From NCBI GenBank assembly GCA_020746835.1, contig JAGPNK010000012.1:806001-870000 (forward strand): a stretch of DNA of 64,000 nt, read 5' to 3'. This stretch comes from Stachybotrys elegans (Eukaryota; Ascomycota; Sordariomycetes; Hypocreales; Stachybotryaceae). The first letter of the stretch is position 1, and the number at the start of each line of letters is the position of its first letter. The translations under genes and the position numbers were made by a program. Positions 12,178 to 22,557 of the stretch are shown here, piece after piece. Below the pieces are notes generated by a model. That model had not been told where the DNA came from. It saw only the letters and a program-made list of their open reading frames with translations, and did not search any database.

Positions 12178-12318
12178 TGGATGGTTGGAGGGGCAAAGGG
12201 CTTGGCTGATTGGACGTGGAAATAAGGTGCCAAACAGAGCTAGCACATTGACGATAGAGGGGCAGAGGCCCACCTGGGGTGACGCAAGAGTGGGCAATGG
12301 GATGGAATTCACGAATAT
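12178..12318 (+). repeat. Dispersed repeat R2, copy 1
   Basis: Shares a 22 bp exact block and several further near-identical blocks, in the same order and orientation, with 17081-17178. It lies directly upstream of the mdm20-like start codon. Function is unknown. Confidence 0.7.
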
Positions 12319-12528
12319 ACTGGACGGGTAGGTTTTCTCATTAGTGAAGATGGAGAATTCTGGCCGACGAGTGCGATAGGTCAGGGCCGACATGTTAAGG
12401 CTCAGACCTCAACTGGTCAGATGATCTTTAAGGTATCGGAGGAATTAACGAGAGTTTGATGGGGGATGCTACTGGGGACTTTTTCTCAATATTAAGAATA
12501 AACGCTGCCGAGATGCTACCAAGATTTT

Positions 12529-12574
12529 ACGTCTTTCTGAGTATGGTCTCATCGTAGGTTGAAGTTGGAAGAAA
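12529..12574 (+). repeat. Degenerate repeat R3, copy 1
   Basis: About 34 bp starting TTTCTGAGTATGGTCTCAT match 14029-14062 with five mismatches in the same orientation. The two copies flank the BTB gene. Confidence 0.5.
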
Positions 12575-12611
12575 ACAAAAAGGATAATAATCAGAGGAAC
12601 GGGTTTAGATT

Positions 12612-13232
12612 TTAGAATAGATCTGCGTTAAGTGTAACCGTATTTTTAATGACAAGGACTTTGAAGTATGGTTCATCTTGAAAGGTACAAGCTAACTTCC
12701 CTGTCTCCTCTAAACAGTCTTCACTGCATATATGACATCGGTCTAAACGATTCCTTGGGCATACAACTGCTTTCCTAGTGCCCGATGTAGGAAAGAAATC
12801 CATCTTGGTGGTCGAGCGGGAACTTCCAGAGCTTTGCGACGACACTTGCTTGAAGGCATGTTCATCGAGAATCTGGAGGCTACTCTTCACCTTAATCACT
12901 TGCAGGTAGTTCTTTTCCGTGATCCACTTCTCCAATTTATCAATTTGGAAATAGCGCGCCTCGCCTAGCAGAGCTGCGTACTTTGCTAGGTCGTGTGATT
13001 GTGTTGCCGGGTCGAAGAACAGCGGTGGACTGCCAGTCCGGAAATACCGAAGGATCATTTCAAATAGGACGGGATCTCCATCGATAAAGTAGCTCCCATC
13101 ACTATCAGTATCGTTCCAGTGAGCGAACCGGGCTCTGAAATATGCACTCTCGTCGATGAGGGTTTCTTTCGTTGTGTGAAAGAGCCGTTCGCCTACCCGG
13201 AGCGTGACGCGGCTACTCCTGGTTTCAGACAT
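12612..13232 (-). CDS. BTB/POZ (K+-channel tetramerisation type) domain protein, 206 aa
   Basis: Single-exon frame from an ATG at 13232. Residues 8-105 form a T1-type BTB domain: VTLRVGERLFHTTKETL, then AYFRARFAHWNDTDSDG, IDGDPVLFEMILRYFRTG and LLGEARYFQIDKLEKWI. In fungi such proteins are usually protein-interaction adaptors, some for Cul3 ubiquitin ligases, not channel subunits. The C-terminal part has a Cys-rich piece (RCHICSEDC) that could bind metal; this is inference. No partner is visible in the neighbourhood. Confidence 0.85.
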   Translation of the reverse strand: MSETRSSRVTLRVGERLFHTTKETLIDESAYFRARFAHWNDTDSDGSYFIDGDPVLFEMILRYFRTGSPPLFFDPATQSHDLAKYAALLGEARYFQIDKLEKWITEKNYLQVIKVKSSLQILDEHAFKQVSSQSSGSSRSTTKMDFFPTSGTRKAVVCPRNRLDRCHICSEDCLEETGKLACTFQDEPYFKVLVIKNTVTLNADLF

Positions 13233-14885
13233 TTGGAATGGTCTGCTAGGAGAGTAGCTAAAGAGAATTTTGAGAGTCTGTCCAGGTAAGAGATGATAGT
13301 ATATCTAAAATTTATTACATGTGTTTTCAGTGGGAGGCCAAGCCAATATATATGGCTGTCCCTCAAAGTTAATTTCCCATAGCTTCAGTCTAGGAACATC
13401 CTAAGAACCAACTAAAGGTCTAGCGAGACTGCTTATTACCCGATAAAAGGGCAAAATTGCTGTTAAAAACAAGCTTTCAGCAGAATCTGGAATCTCGATT
13501 AAGAGGGCATCATGCCAGGCGGGTCTGATGCTGTAGTTTGACTGGATGTTGGTTTGGCCATAGTTAAGGTTCCAATAGTTCGAGCGGGCAGAGGGAAGGC
13601 AGACCTCAAGTGACGAAGTGGCTTGGTAAAGGTCACTAGCTGTGTGCGGTAAGCTACCTTCTCAGTTGATCTACTATCCAGCATAAGAACCTATTCAATG
13701 TACTGTAGTGTTTATTGCATCATGCATCTACTCTGCCGACATGTGTACCGTGCTCTCAATTTATCCTCAAAGCGTCATCGGTGTGCTATAAAATCGCCTT
13801 TTGTTTCAGCTTCCAAAATTTGACAACGCCAACTATGGCTATTCTTGATTGGAAGGCGTATCAGCCGACATCATCGGTGCGGACGGAGGCCGAATTCATT
13901 ATCCCTCCGACGATACAAAAGGATGTTAGTGTCTCATTGCTACAGTCAATTAATCATTAGCCAAAGGAATCTATATCCGCTCCAGTACTTCAGTTCTTAA
14001 GTATATTACCAGTGCCAGTTTTATGTGTTTCTGAGTATGCTCTCATTGTGGCTTGAACTTGTGACCTGATAGATTACCGGATTTATATCAGGGCACTGTC
14101 GTTTATCTCCACCGCCAACTTGAGATTGGCGAAGCATAAGGATTCCCATTTATTAACTAACAAGCAGCGTCGCAAACTGAAATTTACCTTCCATGGTTAT
14201 CATCTCGGCGGAGAAATGGGCTTTGAGGCTTCAAAGGCCTTTTGAGCGAGCAACATGATATCAATAATAACTAACATGCAATTATCAAAGACAGTGAAGC
14301 GTATCCTAGTCAAGGTTCCAAGTTCGGTGGATACCGCAGGGCCGACAACTTTATGTTTCGGTTCTTGGGTAGTATAGATATAATTGCAAAGACCTTCCCG
14401 TGCAGAGCGCTCTTTACCTTTTGCTGACGTCGTCTTGTTCACAAGCCCACGCACAATGAACACCAATAACAATCCCGCAGGTCCTGAGGTCGCAGTAACT
14501 GCTCCAGGTATCGCTGCGGTTGTAGCGGCCTTTTCTGGACCTTGCAGTGGCGCGGAATCTTACACGGGATTACACATAACATTCTGTTAAAATCGAGCTG
14601 CATTATCTGTAGGGTCCTACACTTTGGCGTATCTGCCAAATTCACTAGTTTATTACTTGTATCTCTTGTGGGCATTTTTAATATTGGAGCATATCGTATC
14701 TTCCTGCTCTTACCCCAACAAGTTAGGATAGATCCACCATTATCTATGCGGAAGAATACTCGCCGCCCAAGGTCTAGGCTCAAGACCCAGTGTGTGCCTG
14801 TTGACTGACATTGATAGGTGGTATAAAAATGACCAGCTCTCGCTGATCCGGCGTCTCATCATCGCTGCTTTCCAACCTGCGTATC
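13233..14885. other. AT-rich gene-poor stretch with possible relics
   Basis: No confident gene. A TATAAAA at 13786-13792 stands 49 bp before an ATG at 13835 that opens a 41-codon frame (MAILDWKAYQPTSSVRTEAE...), which could be a tiny gene or an orphaned first exon; I cannot tell. Repeat R3 copy 2 lies at 14020-14064. Frames between 14200 and 14810 look non-coding. Confidence 0.4.
14020..14064 (+). repeat. Degenerate repeat R3, copy 2
   Basis: Matches 12529-12574 (five mismatches over 34 bp). It lies in an AT-rich stretch upstream of the BTB gene. Confidence 0.5.
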
Positions 14886-16885
14886 ATGGCATCCTCCTTG
14901 TCCAGACTCAGCACTGTGCTGCTTGTTGTAGTGCAGTCGCTCCAAGTTTACGGATCTGGCGTGGTCAACAACGGGCTGAGTCTGTCGGTCAACGGCAAGA
15001 CCTACTACGTCCCCTCCGAGGCACGCGGCCATTTCAGCTCCTGCCTCCGACCTCCAAAGCCAGATGAGCTCGACTCTGAATTTGCTCTCATTAGCATCTT
15101 CGAAGCCACGGGCCCCGAGTTTGCCGACGCCGACTTGGACGCTGCTGTTGACAGCTCCCTGTCCAGCGATGACGTCTTCACCGAGGCTTTTCTCCAAGGT
15201 GAGCAGAACCTTTTTATTATTACGAAAATGGAAGTTGACAATTGAATCAAGGAATTTATATCCGCCCTAGTGCTTCGGCCCTCAACTTGACCGTATCGCC
15301 CAGCACAGCTCTCGGCCGTTACAACACTTCTTTCATTCACCCCCTCCCTGCAGCCTTCCCCAATATTCCCAGTGGACCCTACGTCCTGTCGCTGAGAACA
15401 TTCAACCTACACGTCCCATATTTGCTGTACTCGGACGTGCAGGGCGCCTTTCACCAGGGTGTCGTACCTGGGACGGATGGATCATTCAAGCCTCTGCCAG
15501 CCTCCATCGCAGGGTCATCTTCCATCAGCGTGGCGGTTCCATCTCGTCTTTACTACAAGCCAACTGCAGACCGCCCCCTAGCTGGTGTCCGGCTAGGAAT
15601 CAAGGACATCTATGACATCAAGGGCATCAAGACGAGTGCTGGAAGCCGTGCATACTACGACATTTATCCCGAGGCTGGGGCTACCGCGCCATTTGTGCAG
15701 AAGCTCATTGACGCCGGCGCTGTTGTGGTTGGAAAGATGAAGACAACGCAGTTTGCGGCACCGGAGAATGCCAGAGATGCCATTGACTACCAGGCGCCGT
15801 TCAACCCTCGTGGTGATGGATACCAGGAGGTCGGGTCCTCATCGTCTGGGCCCGGTAGCGGCATGGCCTCGTACGGGTGGCTCGATCTAGCGCTCGGATC
15901 CGATACTGGTGGCTCGGTGCGTGTTCCAGCCGAGAACAACGGCCTCTTTGGCAACCGGCCCACGCATGGACTGGGAGACCTGACACACGTTGTTCCCCTG
16001 GCGCCTCAGTTTGACACACCCGGGTTTCTGGCTCGTGACCCCAAGCTATGGTCTGCAGCCTGCAAGGTCGCCTATTCTAACATCAACACCGAGTATAGCC
16101 GATTTCCTCAAAAGGTGCTGACGATTGATCTCCCGACGGCAGACCAAAGTGACTTGAGTCCTGCCGACCGCATCATTGCCAAGTTTTTGCAAGACTTGGG
16201 CGAGTTCTTGTCAGCACCTGTGTCCAACTACAATCTTGCCAGCCACTGGACCAGCACCAGGCCCGCGGGATCTCCGGCAGACGTGCAGGATCTTCTCAGT
16301 CTGACGTGGGCTGTTATCTCAGGACAGGAACAGGTCCGGCTGGTGCAGGAACCACTGTACCGCGACTACGGTGCCAAATACAACGGCCGTCGGCCCTTTC
16401 TCAACCCCTCGACTCGTGGAGCGTGGGAGTGGGCGAACAGCCTGCCGCCGTTGGTGGACGAGGCGGTCCAGAACAAGACCATCTTTATGGACTGGTGGAA
16501 CCAGAAAGTTCTGCCGGCCAATGCTCAGAGCTGTTCCGAGAGCCTCATGTTTTACAGCTTCAAGGCACCCACGGCAGCGTACAGGAACCTCCCGGGCGAG
16601 ACTATTGGAGCGCCGGATCTACCTGGTGTGCTATTGGGTTTCAACACTGGGTTCGCGTCTCCCATGGTGGGCAATCCTGATTTTGTGGTTCAGCTTGGCG
16701 AGATCTCGTACCAAAGCGACATCACAGGCCAGATGGAGAAGATGCCCATTTCGCTGCGAATGATGGCGGCTACTGGGTGTGATGGCATGTTGCTGGATCT
16801 CGTCAACGAGTTGGCGGAGAAGAAGTTGATTGCACCCAAGGTGCTGCCAGGGAACAGCTTCGAGGGAGGACCTTTGTATTTGTAA
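14886..16885 (+). CDS. Secreted amidase-signature family protein, 648 aa, two exons
   Basis: Exon 1 14886-15198, a 53 bp intron (GTGAGC...TCAAG), exon 2 15252-16885. A signal peptide is likely ([19 protein letters not shown]). Residues about 210-640 are an amidase-signature hydrolase with the whole Ser-cisSer-Lys apparatus: Lys222 in LGIKDIYD, the Ser-rich glycine loop [11 protein letters not shown] from residue 298, and the nucleophile in [12 protein letters not shown]. The family cleaves amides, ureas or nitrile-derived amides; the substrate cannot be told here. The ~200 residue N-terminal extension before the catalytic part (for example [19 protein letters not shown]) recurs in a fungal subgroup of such enzymes. 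The short intron separates this extension almost in the middle. The gene stands alone, with no obvious partner. Confidence 0.85.
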
Positions 16886-17516
16886 AAAACCATCATGTTA
16901 AGCCGGAGGGCCCATGACTATGGTCCAGATGGATCAATAAAGGTGCCATGTTCCATGAATCCATAGCACGTCCTTTTTTATTTATTCTTTTTTCTTCTTC
17001 TTTTTTTCTCTCCATTTGTTGCCGAGAGCCTCATTTGATATGCATCAAGTCTCACTGGGTTATGGCTGGCTCATGGAAACTGATGTGGTTGGAGGGGCAA
17101 AGGGCTTGGATATGTATGTATGGAAATAGTGACGATGGAGGGGCAAAGGCCCACTACTGACGCAAGACATGGAATTCATGTGCATGATGCTCTTCTCCCA
17201 TTATTCTAGAAGAAATTCCAGAAAAGTGTGGCAGATTCTAGTTTCAGAATTTTAATAGGCAGACTTATAAATTCGCCACCGCTGACTCAATTGACTTTGC
17301 AGAATAATGCAGAGGAGTGCTGCCTCAATACACGCTCATGTCTATCTGCTGCCCAAAATAGCAGTGCCGGCCAGGATTGGCGAGAGATAAAGAGCTGCAT
17401 CAACCAAATTGCGGTCTGTGATAAGCGCTGCGAAGCCGGCGCCCACCTCCTCCTCCCTCCCTCCCTTTGATGCGCGTCAATAAAAAAATGCCCTGATGTT
17501 ACACGTCGTCAGGCAA
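16886..17516. other. Intergenic between the amidase gene and the gcvP promoter
   Basis: Contains a T-rich run (16975-17010) and repeat R2 copy 2. No open frame of interest. Confidence 0.5.
17081..17178 (+). repeat. Dispersed repeat R2, copy 2
   Basis: Shorter copy of the element at 12178-12318: an exact 22 bp block, then blocks around TGACGATGGAGGGGCAAAGG, GACGCAAGA and ATGGAATTCA in the same order. Copy 1 has extra sequence between the blocks. Confidence 0.7.
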
Positions 17517-17544
17517 TCACCGAGTCAAGAGTGTCACCGAGTCA
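17517..17544. promoter_or_regulatory. Paired TGACTCGGTGA sites upstream of gcvP
   Basis: Two perfect copies of TCACCGAGTCA (complement of TGACTCGGTGA) at 17517-17527 and 17534-17544, 17 bp apart and about 410 bp before the gcvP ATG. The same motif occurs in the other promoters of this gene group. TGACTC is the known core for yeast Bas1 and part of the Gcn4 site. A regulatory role is inferred from recurrence. Confidence 0.7.
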
Positions 17545-17953
17545 GACCCACAGCCGCCAAAGCGAAAAAGAGGCGGCAAGAAAAAAAGTGGATTCCCACT
17601 ATAACAGCCAAAACTACAGGCGCAGGCTCAGGCTCAGGGGGTTTCTCGTTTCTGCTTGCCGGTTCGGAGGGCTTATCAGCGACTACTTCTTTGAGAAGAG
17701 ACGTTTGTATTCTTGCATCATATTTTTTCTCTTCATTTTTCCTCTTTCGAATACATCGAGAGCTGGGACAGGCATTGTGTTGGACCGTGAATCCACGCAT
17801 CCGTCTTGTTGCTGTTTTCGTCTCTTAGACTCGCACCTTCCTCTTATCTCGCCTTCGCCTCACACATGCTCTATCGCCACGCATCATAACCAAACCTCAC
17901 CTTTCTCTCTCCTCCTCTCCCTCATCACCTCTCACCACCCAGAGCCACACAAT

Positions 17954-20757
17954 ATGCTCCCTGCTGTGCGCTCCCGCATGGCCCCGGCGCAGTGTCGCCA
18001 GGCCATGCTCTTGACCACCGTCGCACAATCTTGCACTACGCGCAGCAGCCTGAAGCTTCGCTCGGCTTTGACCGTCCAGACGCGCCAGCTTCACTCTCAC
18101 CTCCAGGGTCGCTTCGCCAACAGCACCTCCTCTGTTCACATCCGCGACCATGAGCGCTTCTCGCGGCGCCATAACGGCAGCGAGCCTGAGGAGCACGTCG
18201 AGATGCTCAAGGCCCTCGTCCCCCCAGTCGCCTCCATGGAGGAGTTTATCCAGCAGACCATCCCCGCCCAGGTCCGCAGGAAGGAGACGACGCTGCAGCT
18301 CGTTGAGCAGTGGGATGCCGCTGGCGAGCCCACGCCCATTCCCGAGAACGGACACCCAGAGCACGTCATCAAGGAGCGCATGAACAAGCTGGGTGACCTG
18401 AATGCCCAGAACGAGTCCTTTATCGGATCCGGCTACTATGGAACTCTTGTCCCTGCTGTTATCCAGCGGAACATCCTCGAGAACCCTGCCTGGTACACCA
18501 GCTACACGCCCTACCAGGCCGAGGTAAGCCAGGGCCGCCTCGAGTCCCTGCTCAACTTCCAGACCCTCATCGCCGAGATGACAGGCCTGGAAATTGCCAA
18601 CGCCTCTGTCCTCGACGAGTCCACCGCCGCTGCTGAGGCCATGACCATGGCTTGGGCCAACGCGCCCGCCAAGGCCCAGAACAAGACCTTTGTCGTCTCC
18701 GAGAACTGCCACCCCCAGACCCTGGCCGTGCTGCAGTCGCGTGCCGAGGGCTTCGGCATCAAGATTGTCGTCGGCGATGTCCTCAAGGACGACTGCGCCC
18801 TGATCCGCGAGACCGACGGCAGCACCCTCATCGGAACCCTTATCCAGTACCCTGACACCCACGGCGGTGTTTTCGACTACCAGCAGCTGTCGGACCTTGT
18901 GCACGAGAAGAAGGGTCTCGTCTGCGTGGCCACGGATCTCCTTGCTCTTACCAGACTGCGTGCTCCGGGCGAGTTTGGCGCTGACATTGCCGTCGGCAGC
19001 TCTCAGCGTCTCGGCGTCCCACTGGGCTATGGTGGTCCTCACGCCGGTTTCTTCGCCTGCGCGGACAAGTACAAGCGCAAGATTCCCGGCCGTATCGTCG
19101 GTGTATCCAAGGATCGCCTCAACAACCGGGCGCTGCGCCTGGCTCTGCAGACCCGCGAGCAGCACATCCGCCGTGAAAAGGCCACCAGCAACATCTGCAC
19201 CGCCCAGGCTCTGCTTGCCAACATGAGCGCCTTCTACGCCATTTACCACGGACCCCACGGCCTCAAGGCCATTGCCGAGGACATCGCCGCCAAGACGCGC
19301 CTTGCCCAGGAGCTGATTACCCAGGAGGGTGCCTTCAAGGCCTACACGACGGGCGTGCGCGAGGACGGTCTGGTTCTGTTCGACACTGTGACCCTCCAAG
19401 GCACCCCCGAGGCCGTCTTTACCGCCCACGAGCGTGCAGCGGCAGCCAAGATTAACCTGCGCCATGTCGCCGAGGACAAGGTTGGCTTCTCGCTGCACGA
19501 GGGCATCCAGATTGAGACCCTAGGCCGCCTCGTCAAGTGCTTCGGCGTCAGCGAGGAGACGTTTGCCGCTGCTCTCGAGAACGGTGGCCTTGCCGTCGAC
19601 ACGTCCATCCCCGCCAACCTCCAGCGCAAGTCGGCCTACCTGGAGCAGCCCGTCTTCAACAAGTACCACACCGAGACGGAGCTCCTCCGTTACATCTACC
19701 ACCTGGGCGCCAAGGACCTGTCCCTCGTGCACTCCATGATCCCGCTCGGATCGTGCACCATGAAGCTCAATGCCACGACCGAGATGCAGCCCGTGTCTCA
19801 CCCTGGCTTCTCCAACGTCCACCCCTTTGCGCCTGTTGAGCAGACTCCAGGCTACCGCACGCTCATTGAGACGGTCAGCAAGAACCTGGCCACGGTCACG
19901 GGCATGCACAGCATCAGCCTGCAGCCCAACTCTGGCGCCCAGGGCGAGTTTGCTGGTCTCCGTGTCATTCAGCGCTACCACGCCGAGCGCGAGGGCAGCG
20001 CCACCAAGCGCAACATTTGCCTCATCCCCGTGTCTGCCCACGGCACCAACCCGGCCAGCGCTGCCATGGCCGGCATGAAGGTCGTGTCCATCAAGTGCGA
20101 CACCAAGACGGGCAACCTCGACATTGCCGACCTCAAGGCCAAGTGCGCCAAGCACTCGGACGAGATTGCCGCCATCATGGTCACCTACCCCAGCACCTTT
20201 GGCGTGTTTGAGCCCGAGGTCAAGGAGGTCTGCCGCATCGTCCACGAGCACGGCGGCCAGGTCTACATGGACGGCGCCAATTTGAACGCCCAGATTGGAC
20301 TCTGCAGCCCTGGAGACATTGGCGCTGACGTCTGCCACCTGAACCTCCACAAGACCTTCTGCATTCCCCACGGAGGTGGTGGCCCCGGTGTTGGACCCAT
20401 CGGCGTCAAGGAGCACCTCACCCCCTACCTGCCCGGTCACCCCATCGTCGATCCCCACCACGGCGGTGCCTCGCGCCAGAGCACGGCCGTGGCTCCCATC
20501 AGCGCCGCCCCCTGGGGCAGCTCCTCCATCCTCCCCATCACGCACTCGTACATCCAGCTCATGGGCGGCGCCGGCCTGACCAAGCAGACGGGCGTGGCAC
20601 TGCTCAACGCCAACTACATCATGTCCCGCCTGCTGCCGTACTACAAGGTCGTCTACACCAACGACAACGGCCGTTGTGCGCACGAGTTTATCCTCGACGC
20701 CCGCCCCTTCAAGGAGTCGGCCGGCATCGAGGCTGTTGATATTGCCAAGCGTCTTCA

Positions 20758-20789
<32 letters not shown>

Positions 20790-21127
20790 GGCCCGTCTCG
20801 GGAACGCTCATGATTGAGCCGACTGAGTCGGAGTCGCGCGCCGAGCTGGACCGCTTCTGCGACGCCTTTATCCAGATCCGCAAGGAGATTGCCGACATTG
20901 AGTCGGGCAAGGTGCCGCGCACCAACAACCTGCTCAAGAACGCGCCTCACCCTCAGCAGGATCTCCTGCAGGGCGAGTGGGACCGCCCGTACTCTCGCGA
21001 GGAGGCGGCGTACCCTCTCGGCTGGCTGCGTGAGAAGAAGTTCTGGCCGTCGGTGGCTCGCGTGGACGATGCCTTTGGCGACAGCAACCTCTTCTGCACG
21101 TGCCCGCCTGTGGAGGACAGCGAGTAA
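17954..21127 (+). CDS. gcvP: Glycine dehydrogenase (decarboxylating), P protein of the glycine cleavage system, 1057 aa
   Basis: Intronless. ATG at 17954 is the first ATG in a frame that is open, but lacks ATG, for another 420 bp upstream. The start MLPAVRSRMAPAQCRQAML with further Arg/Ser-rich residues is a typical mitochondrial presequence. The P protein is a PLP enzyme that decarboxylates glycine and passes aminomethyl to the lipoyl arm of the H protein in the matrix. Both halves of the fused P1-P2 type are complete: the N-terminal half has FIGSGYYGTLVP, the C-terminal half has IPLGSCTMKLNA, SAHGTNPASA and the PLP lysine (about Lys800) in LNLHKTFCIPHGGGGPG. Length fits fungal and mitochondrial P proteins. 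It converges on gcvH with 244 bp between stops. Confidence 0.97.
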
Positions 21128-21371
21128 TGGGTATTCTGGAGGGTTATGGCAGCATTTTAGCATGGGCATGTATTTAGAGGCCGGCGTTATTTACGATATT
21201 ACTGCCCAGTTCAACCGGGCTATGCCTTTTCAGTATCTAGATTCAACGAGAGGTGAAGCATGGCGTTTGGGAAGATAATGACTTGCTGCTCCATAGAGGA
21301 CTTCTTGCACAACGCAGATAAAACAAAGTTATAAAACATGAGAAATTTCATCAATGTGTATCAATCAAGCG

Positions 21372-21983
21372 CTAGTGGTGATCATTGGCAGCAAACTCAG
21401 CATACGTCTCGGCATCCATCAGCTCCTTCACACTCTCCACATCAGTGGCCTCGACCTCAATCAGCCAGCCCTCGCCCTCGGGGTCAGCGCTCAGGTCGGC
21501 GGGCTTGTCGACAATGGGGCCATTGGTGGCGATGACGTTGCCAGAGATGGGGGAGACGAGGTCTGAGGCCGACTTGACGGACTCGACAGAGCCAAAGGCG
21601 TCGCCCTGGGCCACTTCCTCGCCTACCTCGGGGACCTCGACGAAGACAATGTCTCCGAGGGCCTCAGCGGCGTGGGTGGTGATGCCGATTTTGCCTTCAA
21701 TTGAATCAGTATCTTTCTGCTGATGGGATGGACGGTGTCCTTACAGGTCTTGCCGTCGGCGCTCACGTCGATCCACTCATGCGTCTCAGTGTAACGCTTC
21801 TCCAGGCCTGCAATTGTCAGTCATTAAATCCGTAGAGGAGACGGATGTGTCGGACTCACGCTGGATGGATTGTGAGAAGAAGCGCGAAGGCTGTGCGACG
21901 AGGAGAGAGGATCTGGCGAGAGTTCTGCTAGGCGCAATGGCCTTGGGGCAGATGCGCACGGCGCTCCTGAAGAGGGAAGCCAT
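21372..21983 (-). CDS. gcvH: Glycine cleavage system H protein, 169 aa, three exons
   Basis: Exons 21983-21860, 21807-21745, 21694-21372. The N-terminus (MASLFRSAVRICPKAIAPSR) is an Arg/Ser-rich mitochondrial presequence. The mature part has YTETHEWIDV, GITTHAAEALGDIVFVEVP and the lipoyl-lysine (Lys103) in GSVESVKSASDL, and ends with EGEGWLIEVE. The H protein shuttles the aminomethyl group from P to T protein and the electrons to the L protein. Both introns break the start of the lipoyl domain. The gene lies tail to tail with gcvP and carries its own motif cluster upstream (22224-22305). Confidence 0.95.
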
Positions 21984-22557
21984 TGTGAAGTATGGTGATG
22001 TTGGATGGAGAGGGAAGAATGACGTGAGGAGTGGTAATACGTCGTTGAATGGCGGGATAAAGATGAAGATGGTGGGTTAATGAACTAACTGTTTCCGTGG
22101 CAGCACGACCGAGAGAGCAAGACGAGACGAGCTGCCTAGAAAACCCGATAAGCCAGTGGCCTGGAGGAGCGCTAAAGGCCCCAGTTGACCCAGTGAAAGA
22201 TCCCCGGAATCGGCGCCCCAGCGGACTCGGTGATCTCCCCACAGACTCAGTGACCTTTTTTTCATCTTTTTTTTTTTTCACTGCCTTGGCCCACAGACTC
22301 GGTGACGTTTCAAGGGCCCGTTACGGAAAGATAAGCAGGGGCCGTGGTCCGGAACACGGCCGGGGTTTGCATGTGACGACAACCGGACCAAGGGGACCTC
22401 AGGGGGGAAAGTAGGAGAGAAAGTATCCGTAGGTGAGTAGGTAGATGGAGGGGGAAATTCATGTCTTCATTTCTATGTGTTGAAACCGGGATACAGAGGT
22501 AAAGAGATGGAAATGTAATAAAGTAGACCGCTTAAACAATACATATGATGTTGTAGT
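21984..22557. other. gcvH promoter and SHMT 3' region
   Basis: Stretch between the gcvH start and the SHMT stop. Beside the three motif copies it holds a T-run (22256-22279) and no gene. Confidence 0.5.
22224..22305. promoter_or_regulatory. Three GACTCGGTGA-type sites upstream of gcvH
   Basis: GACTCGGTGA at 22224-22233, GACTCAGTGA at 22244-22253 and GACTCGGTGA at 22296-22305, about 240-320 bp before the gcvH start. They match the sites of gcvP and of the SHMT/gcvT region except for the first base and one internal G to A. Confidence 0.65.

Noticed and set aside
13965..14000. Similarity of GGAATCTATATCCGC to the start of amidase exon 2 (15252), suggesting a duplicated amidase relic
   Set aside because: Only about 15 bases match; such a match is expected by chance in 64 kb and the flanks do not agree.
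17897..21169. Long antisense frames (about 530 and 550 codons) opposite gcvP
   Set aside because: They are shadows of a GC-rich coding strand with strong third-position bias; their sequences are low-complexity and unrelated to any family.
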